This document shows positions 12,001-24,000 of a stretch of DNA of 64,000 nt, piece by piece. The first letter of the stretch is position 1; each line of letters begins with the position of its first letter. The DNA lies in NCBI GenBank assembly GCA_002633005.1, contig NMRA01000096.1, forward strand, positions 821,691 to 885,690, written 5' to 3'. A model generated the notes under the pieces. The model saw only the letters and a program-made list of their open reading frames with translations. It made no database searches and had not been told where the DNA came from. The stretch comes from Phoronis australis (Eukaryota; Phoronida; Phoronidae). The position numbers and the translations under genes were made by a program.

Positions 12001-15000
12001 TAATGTCACTTTCCCACCTACACTACAACTCCACTATTTTGCGGAGTTTCGGTCAGTGGGAAAGCGCTCACAGACATTGCAACCCTTATCAAAGTAGGTG
12101 AATTAAATTGCTGAGTTGTGCAACCCTACTTAAGTGGGAAAGGTCAAGTCCACTTCCATGGGTCGCCACATGCAACGCACGTATTCAATCGAAAATGCAA
12201 ATCAACGACACCACCTGGTGTTCAGTCGCTAGAACTAGTGGCATCTCCAATGTCACTACCAGAGAGGAGTCAGTGGGAAAGGTATGGGGAGTTGCGATGG
12301 AGTTTCATAAGGCCGAAGTTTTTATAATGGGGAAAAAGACACATGGATTGGGCATGCTTACTAACTGAAGTGACCAATGTCACAAGAGTTGAACAGTAGC
12401 CACATTGTCATTACCATCCAATTCATAACTAACAGAACTGCAAATCACAATTATAACTTCAATTTCTCCAAAACAGCAAAATCGAACATGACTGGTTTTT
12501 CACAGTATGTTTCTAAGAGCCACAGACCTGAGAATGATGCAAAAAATTCAAATGGCAGATAAGTGTTTTAACAGTCATTTGCTAATAGCTACGTGCATCA
12601 AAAAGTAACAACCGAAAAGAAATTAACAGCTGCAGCTCATATAACAATGCCAGACACTGATTAAAGGCGTCATAATAATTGAACTATTAATTGCCAGGTT
12701 TGATTTGATACCATGAACATTGTTCAATGCAATGCAGGCTTACTTTGATACCAGGCCAAGTCCCAGCTCTCCTATCTTTCACATCCGTGGCTACTTTTGG
12801 GGGGCAACGGGAACTTTGCATTAAACCCATCTACAGATGTTCAAAAGTCAATTTCAAAAAAGTTCCCAAGAATACACTTGCATGTTTAGTAATAATTTTA
12901 ATTTAAAAGTTGGAAAAAATTTAGCCTAAATTAATATGTTAGCCAACAGGTGTCAGTGCAAAATGATCAGAACAGCCAATCAAATGCCAGGAAAATATTG
13001 TATGCGTACCTTTCCCATTACCAAATTGTCTGCTCCATGAAAGGATTCATCAGAGGACAGCCAACTGATGTTATCCTGTTGACTTGGCTATCTTGTTTAC
13101 ACCTACTATCTACATTGAAAGGTGTTAATTCTTGGATGGTGTGCAAGTAATTGGCAATTACCAAGGGTCAAGGTTCATAAACCAGCAGGCAGTAGATTGG
13201 AATTGAGGAAAGCCAAGTCAAGTGGCAAGCACAGGCATCCTCAGCTTCTGATCGTCCCCAATACACTATATATAATACTACAAGGTATGACACTCGGGAT
13301 TAGAAATTCCACGGGTGCTTCACTTCAGCCGTCCATAGCAAACATAAAACTCAATAAATTTACACAAAACAGAGGTTCAACAAATCATGAGGAATTATTC
13401 TTTCTCGCAATACCATTTACGGTGTCCTGCTTCACCGAGTTCGCAAGAAATTCGCAGTCAAAGCACACAAATTTCCCAAAAAGCTCGTCCGGAGCAACTC
13501 TCTGGTCCCATGCGAAGATTGATAATAAGCTTCAACTGAACATGGTATCTCAAAAATGACACATTGGATTTGTGTGAAACTTTCGAATGTGTACTATTCT
13601 CCAAAACGCTGTTAGAAGTTGCTTTTAAAACGTTCCTCTGTTGCACAAGGGGCTATCAAAAATTAGGAATTTTTATGATTTCCACAAAAGATATTTAAGG
13701 TTACATAAAACAAAATATTTCAGTAAATTGTAACAGTGTCTTAGAAATCTCACCATGAACATTATATCAAATAAAACTCAATCATGTTATTGATACTCTT
13801 GTTTTGCTATAAATGTACCTTTATTTTTTCCTAATAGACATTAATCGGGTGACCAAATTAATAACATATTACCAAAAAGTTAAAAATCAAATTCAGCAGC
13901 CTTTCTACTTTCAGAATATAGAGTTAAAATTTGTACTTTTCTAGATTTTTTGCTAAATGTATGCTCGTTGATAAGGCGCTACATAACCTTAAGTACCAGC
14001 CAATCCCACTGAAATGCAGACAAGAACTTAAGATTATCGTAATGTATATATTACACAACGGCTACCATGAATAAATTGGGTACCTAACTTGGTCATGCGT
14101 GGCACACAACGTCCAATTTAGAACGCGATATGGCAAAAAGAAGAATTTCATTCCATCACCCATCGCAACAAAAATAAACCTTTGCTTTACTGGTAGGTAT
14201 CATAACACGCCTTTGTACCACACTGAGCAAATTTTACTGAAGCTTCAGTTTACAGCTCAGAAAACTGTGGATCATGCTTGAAATCATTACCTGCATACTC
14301 CTCTGCCATCCATGAGGTGGGGCGTGGTGATGGTGGTGGTGGGGTGACTGACTGCCCTGGGAGCTGTGACCAGATGCTTGACGCGCATGCATTGCGTAAC
14401 CCGCTGGTGGCTCAAGGCTGTTTAACTCCCTGTAGTTGGACCCACGGGACGGCGGACTGGAACAGTTACAGAAAAAAGAATAAGATAAACTTGTAATTAG
14501 TGACCATAGTGAAATACTGATATAGATGGAATTTTTTCAAAATTCAGTGTGCTGGTATTTTAAATCACTAATTAAAGTGTCTAATCCATGGTATTTGTTA
14601 CATTTTTGCACGATTTTTAGTTTGCCTTTACTACCCTGAATGCTTTGGTACCAGTGTTATCAAATTAAGGTTGGATGAACATACAAAATACTCAGACCTC
14701 GAACATGGACAAGCTGAAACAGCATAGAAATAAAATGGGATCGCAGTCACAGACAGAAGAAATGCAAGATTTTTGCAACTATACACAAACAAGCCAACGG
14801 TTTTACACGTTGTTGACAAATCATTGTCGAGGACATATTAAAAATTGTAGATTTTGAAATACATTAAAGCAAAAAGAAACTAAAGCAAGAATATCATATT
14901 CTACTTCAAACATGGTTGGCGACAGAGAAATACACCCAGAGACAGAGATCTACAAATACGCGCCCAGTGTAACCGCGTCTCTTACGTATGGTAAAATCTC

Positions 15001-18000
15001 GCCAATTTAGGACACAATAAGACCGACATGTGAAATTTCTTTCCTCATTTTTCCAAGAAAGACATGTAACACCAAATTGAATAATTTTCCATGTTCAACT
15101 TTTGCACCACAGCTACCATCAAACAAAGTTTTGAAAATTTGTGTGCATTCACAACAATGTTAGAAACCCTTGAAAAACGAAAAAAAGGCATTTTTGCAAT
15201 TACACATTAATGTCTATATGGATACATGAGATGTAAGACAACTGGGTCCTAAGGATGCATTCAAGCTAAAAGCATGCTCAACCACCTGTCAAGTCAACTT
15301 ATCACTTTCCACTGTTTAAACATTATTGCTCCATAGACCAATTAACAGATGATTTTTTATGCTATACAAAAGCTCAGCAACTGTATACCTTATTCTGGTA
15401 CAGACCAAAATTATTTAGGGAGTCAACCATGTCACAGCATAAACCACCACGGCTTTTTTACTAAGTTTTAAAAGTAAGACATGAACTAAACACACCCTTA
15501 CCCAGCACTGCGACAGCTACGACTAAGAGAGGGTATAGGGTACTTTCCGTAAATAACCAGTAACTATGTCGACCCCATGGTAACAACGCCCATACACAGC
15601 ACTGACATTCATTCCCTTCACTGTAATTGCTAGAACAACACACAGGAAACTCCTCAAAAGCACGGAACAACGCTGCTTAATGACCTGGTGGGTGGCTCAC
15701 ACAGTGTCAAGCCTCCTTCGGACAATTACTTAGCAACTGTCTTCAACGCTACTGGTCGGACCAAGGCCATGTAATAACAAAAAACCCTATGGCAAAATCT
15801 CACCAAATTAGGACGCTATATGGCCGACAAGTGAAATCTTATTCGCCACAAAATATGATATGCAGGACCACATTAACCCTTTTTCATGCTCAAGCGCTGT
15901 ACCACTGACAGATATCAATATACAAAATTTTGAATAACTGTGGACAATTTTAGAATTCACTAAAAAATGAAAAAGAGCAATTTTGGCAATTATCTGTGTT
16001 TGAAATTAGTACAATTTTATTGTAAAGTGAATGACATGGCAGAGTTGAAAACCTAATTTTTGCAGCTGCTTCAAAAGAAGTGTTTCTAGTAATGCAACAT
16101 ACACATGACTAAATTAGTGAATCACAAGTTCTTTTCATCTTGCAACTGGTTGAACGAATCAAGTGAATGCTGAACCACTGTTCTTCAGTAAGCAAGACAG
16201 AGTTTGTCAGTTGTGGCGAGTCTTGAGTTAAAATTCAATGCATACAATGAATGTTTAGACTCATTCACCACTCTCTCATAGGGGGCGTACCACACGCTCG
16301 GGTGGGTATTTACCCTCCCAGGAATCGCCTCGATCAGATATGTCTAGTTTGGGTGGATATTCTCTGCTCTTTCAAACTTCTTCAGTGGGTAGACTGGCTT
16401 TGTAATGTTAATGGTATTGACTTGTATTTGTCAGTGATAGCGGTAACGATTTCCTTGCCATTTGATATTGTTTTGCAGAATCCAATTACGCCGGTTTTGC
16501 GTTGGCCATGATTTGCGGTGTCCAGTTGCACCCTCCAAACCATTATTAGGCAGGGATCTTCCCACTGGTTTACGAAATACATGTGAAATTCATGAAATAA
16601 TGTGTTCAGTTCGTTTGTAATAGTATTAGTCAGTAAGTGTATACATAAATGAATCACTTGCAAAAGTAATTTATCACTATAAATTGTACACACTTAAAAA
16701 GAGTTCCACCCACTCTGCTATTCTTAGACAAAACTTTGCAATTGAAGAAGCAATGCATGATCTATTCTTATACTTAGTACTTTATCAGAATGGTTATGTG
16801 TACATAGACAGCAATAAATTATCATTCCAATAAAAATTTGTATCTTTCAAAATGAGCCAAGTTAAGGCATGAATAATGTCAAAAATAACCAAACTTTCTT
16901 GAATATCATTACTTGTTCATTATTTATATTTGTTCTTCACACAAGAAAGATTTTCACCAAGTTTTCAATAACAAGTCAAAATATTCATAATTAGTACATG
17001 ACTACAGTTACTAAACCTGTTTAAAATAAATAATATAAATTTGACTGCTATTTGTAACAGAGACATTTGGCACAGCAGAAAACCGATTCGTTTTCTTAAC
17101 TCGCTTTGATATGTAAAGATCAAAAGAATGCAAACAAAACTGATAGTTCCGATATTTAAACGCTGCTAATTCCAGCCAATCAGGACACGATGAAATGTAA
17201 ACATTGCAATCGTCTTTTATCTCGTTCCACAAACACTCGTTGCAAACAGATCATTTTTTAATGAGCTTTCAACACTGACAGTGCCAACCAATGATATCTG
17301 GACAAGGAACAAGAAAAAGCGCTAGCAAGACGTACAAGCACGAGGCATACCTCACCATTTGCTCAAATAGAGGCCCAGGAATATACATCAGAATAAACAA
17401 GCCGAACAGAAATCGAAATAAATTTACCTCCCTAAACTCTAGCAAACATGTTCTTCCGAATTAGGTTAACAATTAAATACGTGAATGATGACATAAATTA
17501 CTTACGGAAACGTACCTCGTCAATAAGACTAGTGTATTATTATTACGACGCACCAGAACATCAGTGTCCACCAAATGAACTATAGGCTGTTTAATCTCGT
17601 GAAGACAATTTGTCCTCATCATCAGTTGTGTTATAGAATATCTTACCAAAGCGTCTAATCAAGTACCTGAGCTTCAAGAACAGTACAACACAGATTGGCC
17701 AAGCTGGATGACAGGACCAGACATTTGAATGAGGCTCAGTAGGTGTATAAAATGTCCAACAATTAATGAATCAACTCAGACTTGAAATCGTGGATATACC
17801 TGTGTTTAACAATAAAATTTTCTAACAGGGTCTTTCATGATTGAGTAGCTCTATAAGGACAACTGTTTCTCGGTGAAACATTATTGGAAATGCACCAGAA
17901 AAGAATCTATTGTAGCATGTGTTCTCCAGATTTCCGACATAATTGCTTTATGCTTTTTTCAAGAAAACAACAGTAGCCAAGACGAGAGTGGCCTAAGAGT

Positions 18001-21000
18001 TGTTTGTCAGAACTATTCACTGTCCTACCGGTATTCAAACTCCAACACAAAATCTCAGTAATAACAAGTACTTTTCACTAATTAGTTTAAAGATCTTCAA
18101 AATAGAATGAGGCAATGATTATAGATAACTATGTTGAATCTTTACTCACAAAGTACACGAAACCTACAACATGAAACGAAAAAAAGCTTAAAGCTGTTTT
18201 CTAGATGATCATTAAATCATAACATTAGACTTTTAACAAAGCATTATTCATTGATGTCTCAGTTGTGATCTGTTCTCGTTCAGACTTTAGTGTGAATAAA
18301 TGCTTTAGTGTGAACACGTGCTTTAGTGTGAACACGTGCTTTAGTGTGAACACGTGCTTTAGTGTGAACACGTGCTTTAGTGTGAACACGTGCTTTAGTG
18401 TGAACACGTGCTTTAGTGTGAACACGTGCTTTAGTGTGAACACGTGCTTTAGTGTGANNNNNNNNNNNNNNNNNNNNNNNNNNNNNNNNNNNNNNNNNNN
18501 NNNNNNNNNNNNNNNNNNNNNNNNNNNNNNNNNNNNNNNNNNNNNNNNNNNNNNNNNNNNNNNNNNNNNNNNNNNNNNNNNNNNNNNNNNNNNNNNNNNN
18601 NNNNNNNNNNNNNNNNNNNNNNNNNNNNNNNNNNNNNNNNNNNNNNNNNNNNNNNNNNNNNNNNNNNNNNNNNNNNNNNNNNNNNNNNNNNNNNNNNNNN
18701 NNNNNNNNNNNNNNNNNNNNNNNNNNNNNNNNNNNNNNNNNNNNNNNNNNNNNNNNNNNNNNNNNNNNNNNNNNNNNNNNNNNNNNNNNNNNNNNNNNNN
18801 NNNNNNNNNNNNNNNNNNNNNNNNNNNNNNNNNNNNNNNNNNNNNNNNNNNNNNNNNNNNNNNNNNNNNNNNNNNNNNNGTGAACGCGTGATTTAGTGTG
18901 AACGCGTGATTTAGTGTGAACGCGTGCTTTAGTGTGAACGCGTGCTTTAGTGTGAACGCGTGCTTTAGTGTGAACGCGTGATTTAGAGTGAACGCGTGAT
19001 TTAGTGTGAACGCGTGATTTAGTGTGAACGCTTGATTTATAGTGAATACGTGATTTAGTGTGAATACGTGATTTAGTGTGACTATGTGCTAAGGATGTAA
19101 ATATAACTAATAATGGAAATTATGTTAATTTTATTGAAAACGCAACTTTGCAGTTCTCTTGCAAGGTCAGCTACTGACCGAGGAGGGGAACTGGTTTGTC
19201 ACAGCTGGGGTCACGTGACAAGTGACTTGGGAGACGCCTCATGACTATGCACGCGTTCCGTAGAGGCGAGAATCTTGTGAAAACGCAAGAATTCCTGAGA
19301 TATTGCCACGTATTACAAGCAAAGCAGAAGATCACGCTAGCTTCCATAGCAAGATTCTTGTGTCTGCAAAACTCTACCCTGGTCTCGACATAAAGTGTGT
19401 TAAAACAGAGTCCACTGTGTATGTTAAGGGATGGTTTTCCAATTCGCTATTGGACTGTTTCCTTCACTCCTCTCCTCAACCAATCAGAGTCGCTATCTAG
19501 TATTTGAACATCTCCCATAAAACAATGGTGATCTGAGTTGTCAAAGCGAGTACATACCAACATGTTGTATGGATGCCCATAACTGAGCCGACTACGTGGG
19601 GCGTAGTGAAATATCAGAATAATGCTTCAATAGGTTTCATTATATTTCCCAGAATACTAAATTTCTTAATATGTTGAAATAATAATGCGTTTTTCTGGAT
19701 TTTGAGCAGCTCAAATTTAAGTGTCTTGGCTTCTACACAATAAGTTTTCTTCTGATCAAGTGTTCATTTCCATGATAAAAATTCATTTGCAATTATAACG
19801 TTATGAGTTAATTTAGCATAAAGATAATTAAAAAGTGCAAAATCAACATTTTTATCTAATTAAATAATCTGTTGTTTTAAGTATAAAAAAGTGTATTATA
19901 AGTTATTGTTGTAAACAATGACTGCTTTTATTACAACTTCTTGGCAAACTGTGTAGAGCCCCCTTCAAGATGTATTTGCATGCTCTTAACTATGCTAACA
20001 CATAGCAGGAACTAAATAATGCTATTTTAACATAATCTATGCAAAACAAAGTGCAGTTGTATTTGTTGACGACTTGTTAATGTGAAAAAGAAATCTGCAA
20101 ATAGGTGAGCTTTGCGCTAACGACGTACCTCGTCAGCCCACATAACCCGCACCATGCAGGGTTGCTCCCCAACTTCTCGTGACGATACTAACTGGACACG
20201 GTTTAGTGATTTGTGGCGGGTCATTTTCACTACAAATCTTGTTCTTAAAAACATTTGACAACTTTCAAGCTACTTCACATTCACATCTTCGCTATATGTT
20301 GTGTATCAAACTAATTTGGCCAAGCAACGACAGAGATATAGAAGTAGCCTGCTCGTTCCACTTTTTAAAGTTAAAAAGCTTGTCTGATGGGGCCTCGACA
20401 CGGGGGATCCCGACTCGTGCCCTAGAAACTTCACTTCGGTTAGTGTGACGCTTTTTGTCATAGGGAACACCAGCCATATATAACAGCAAAAATTTGGTTT
20501 TATTTGAATATTTTTGCCTTCTTAGTCACTAAACTCGAGTCTGGCAATTAAATGCTCAACTTTTAATTTGCAAACTACCTAGCTTTTGTCATCCTTAGTA
20601 TTTTGTTCACGTGACGAAGATCATTTTCAAAATTCACACATTATTTTGGTCCCTTGATGAGAATTATTACGAGCTTCACAGGTTATTTATGGTCCCAGAT
20701 AATTGTACTGAGGCCGTGTCATGGAGTACTGGGTGTAATTAGTTACATAACCCACTGATAATTTATAATAAGCCAAAAGTGTGTGTCTACAGCTAACAGT
20801 TCAGATGGAGACAATTTCACAATAACAAGATAAGAACTTAGGCAATTTGGAACTGATAGTTTCAACTGAAGTTTTTTCAGAACTAAAAACTAGTCATAAT
20901 ATTTATGGACAGGTGAAAGTCTAAGCCATGGCAAGAGGTTCAGCTGCCAATGACAGCAGCAGCAGTTCTCTCGTGACAGATGCACACGTTTGCACAAAAA

Positions 21001-24000
21001 TTACGATTTTTATTGAGACCCACCCCAGGAGTTAATGTAAATGGAGGAAACGTGGTCATGAAATGCCCCTTTAAGAGATATGCACCAAAGGGAATAAATG
21101 CCTCAGTTTAACAAGCCAGTTACCCTGAGGTCTCAGTTGTAGAATGAATAATCCAGGCACAACTAACACAATGAAAATGATAATGACCAACCTGTTGTCA
21201 CGGGAACGCCGTGAGCCAAACAGTTCTTCCTCATTTTGGTAGTTTTCGGTTGAGGTAGACGTTGCCAATGATGACAAGCTAGAGTAGGAATCTTCCGCAC
21301 CGCTGTAACACAGAATTACAAATTCATCAATAGAGGTCACTAGTGACGTCTGTCTTCTGCAACAAGGTTCTTTGCTCTCCACAACAGAAAATTCATACTC
21401 AATGGAAAGTACAAAATTCATCTCCATATTCGAACATCCATGTCAATATCGTGAGAGGTTTGTAGGTGTAGCAATGGAGTTGATCACTGAACTGGTGCCA
21501 AAAGTTCAAATTAATTTAAAAAACGACTAATCTCCCAAAAGCTCAAAACTTGTACCATCAATCTTGAAACTAGAAGCAAGCGAGTCAAATTCATCAAGGC
21601 AATTTTCACGAGTCAAACAGGTTGTGAAGAACACAATGGACCCATTGCTTTACATTTACTGCAGTATATTTTTAACTGAACAAACACTACAATGACACAC
21701 CTCTTCCAATCATTCTAAACCATACTGAAAAGTACGACCGCGCCACATGAGCAATGGCGTATTTAAAGAGACATTGTTGGTTTTACGGATGAAAAACACA
21801 TTTTGAGGACTACTGTTACAGGCTTTGACCATAGCTATAAAACCACAAAAAATCTGTTGTTTTTGTGATTTCATTATAAATTGCCCATTCTCGCTGCCGT
21901 CTGCCAGAAAATCGTGAAATCAAGACCAGTGACTGTGCCACTTAAATACATTTAAATTGCTGTCATTTATCTTTTTGGGGTTTTGCACATCAACAGAACA
22001 TGAGGTTGTGACTGAGGGGGTTGCAATTTCGATTCCACACAGAGGCTGATTTATGAAGATCTTTTTCTCACTGACAACGTCCCTTTAATACCCTCTCAAT
22101 TGTGACAGGAACTCTCTTACAGCATCCTAGATCCCCAAAGACATATACTAACGAGGAACGATTTCAAATTTGAAATATAGAAGTACATATGACCTTNGGC
22201 GGGTCATTTTCACTACAAATCTTGTTCTTAAAAACATTTGACAACTTTCAAGCTACTTCACATTCACATCTTCGCTATATGTTGTGTATCAAACTAATTT
22301 GGCCAAGCAACGACAGAGATATAGAAGTAGCCTGCTCGTTCCACTTTTTAAAGTTAAAAAGCTTGTCTGATGAGGCCTCGACACGGGGGATCCCGACTCG
22401 TGCCCTAGTAACTTCACTTCGGTTAGTGTCATTGGGAACACTAGCCATATATAACAGCAAAAATTTGGTTTTATTTGAATATTTTCGCCTTCTTAGTCAC
22501 TAAACTCGAGTCTGGCAATTAAATGCTCAACTTTTAATTTGCTAACTACCTAGCTTTTGCCATCCTTAGTATTTTGTTCACGTGACGAAGATCATTTTCA
22601 AAATTCACACATTATTTTGGTCCCTTGATGAGAATTATTATGAGCTTCACAGGTTATTTATGGTCCCAGATAATTGCACTGAGGCCGTGTCATGGAGTAC
22701 TGGGTGTAATTAGTTACATAACCCACTGATAATTTATAATTAGCCAAACTCAATGTGTGTGTCTACAGCTAACGGTTCAGATGGAGACAATTCCGCAATA
22801 ACAAGATAAGACCTTAGGCAATTTGGAACTGATAGTTTCAACTGAAGTTTTTTGAGAACTAAAAACTAGTCAGAATATTTATGGACAGGTGAAGGTCTAA
22901 GCCATGGCAAGAGGTTCAGCTGCCAATGACAGCAGCCAGCAGTTCTCTCCTGAGAGATGCACACGTTTGCACAAAAATTACGATTTTTATTAAGACCCAC
23001 CCCAGGAGGAAACGTGGTCATGAAATGACCTACCTGTTGTCACGGGAACGCCGTGAGCCAAACAGTTCTTCCTCATTTTGGTAGTTTTCGGTTGAGGTAG
23101 ACGTAGCTAATGACGACAAGCTAGAGTAGGAATCTTCCGCACCGCTGTAACACAGAATTACAAATTTATCAAGAGAGGTCACCAGTGACGTCTGTCTTCT
23201 GCAACAAGGTTCTTTGCTCTCCACAACAGAAAATTCATACTCAATGGAAAGTACAAAATTCATCTCCATATTCGAACGTCCATGTCAATATCATGAGAGG
23301 TTTGTAGTTGTAGCCATGGAGTTGGTCACTGAACTGGTGCCAAAAGTTCAAATTTATTTAAAAAACGACTAATCTCCCAAAAGCTCAAAACTTGTACCAT
23401 CAATCTTGAAACTAGGAGCAAGCGAGTCAAATTCATCAAGGCAATTTTCACGAGTCAAACAGGTTGTGAAGAACACAGTGGTCCCATTGCTTTACATTTA
23501 CTGCAGTACATTTACATTTACTGCAGTACATTTACATTTACTGCAGTACATTTACATTTACTGCAGTACATTTACATTTACTGCAGTACATTTACAGTTA
23601 CTGCAGTATATTTTTAACTGAACTAACATTACAATGACACACCTCTTCCAATCATTCTAAACAATACTGATAATTACGACCACGCCACATGAGCAATGGC
23701 GTATTTAAAGAGACATCGTTGGTTTTACGGCTGAAAAACACATTTTGAGGACTACTGTTACAGGCTTTGACCATAGCTATAAAACCACAAAAAATGTGTT
23801 GTTTTTGTGATTTCATTATAAATTGCTCATTCTCGCTGCCGTCTGCAAGAAAATCATGAAATCAAGACCAGTGACTGTGCCACTTAAATAGATTTAAATT
23901 GCTGTCATTTATCTTTTTGGGGTTTTGAACATCAACAGAACATGAGGTTGTGACTGAGGGGGTTGCAATTTCAATTCAACACAGAGGCTGATTTATGAAG

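Larger units (their letters stand above)
14457..21191 (-). other. intron 14 (long, repeat-rich)
   Basis: About 6.7 kb in the assembly between exon 15 and the lower copy of exon 14. Holds two GGACACAATATGGC-type repeats (14985-15210, 15786-16010), an 18-bp minisatellite with a gap, and part of the 1.95-kb duplication. An ORF on the minus strand at 15461-15670 has decent splice signals but a hydrophobic, non-family peptide. Confidence 0.6.

Noticed and set aside
15485-15645. Cryptic exon on the minus strand (acceptor GTTGTTCTAG, donor CTGG|GTAAGG)
   Set aside because: Good splice signals and open frame, but the peptide is hydrophobic ([10 protein letters not shown]) and unlike the polar tail of this family; exon 14 joins exon 15 in phase without it.
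16251-16511. 86-codon plus-strand ORF and the overlapping 103-codon minus ORF (16382-16693)
   Set aside because: No family features; lies in intron 14 with no matching splice phase. May be transposon debris.
18283-18457. CRISPR-like array
   Set aside because: Direct head-to-tail repeats without spacers in an animal intron; a minisatellite.
18265-18891. 208-codon ORF spanning the minisatellite and gap, and the complementary HVFTLK ORF
   Set aside because: Product of an 18-bp repeat (a multiple of 3) and N translated as X; no gene signal on either strand.
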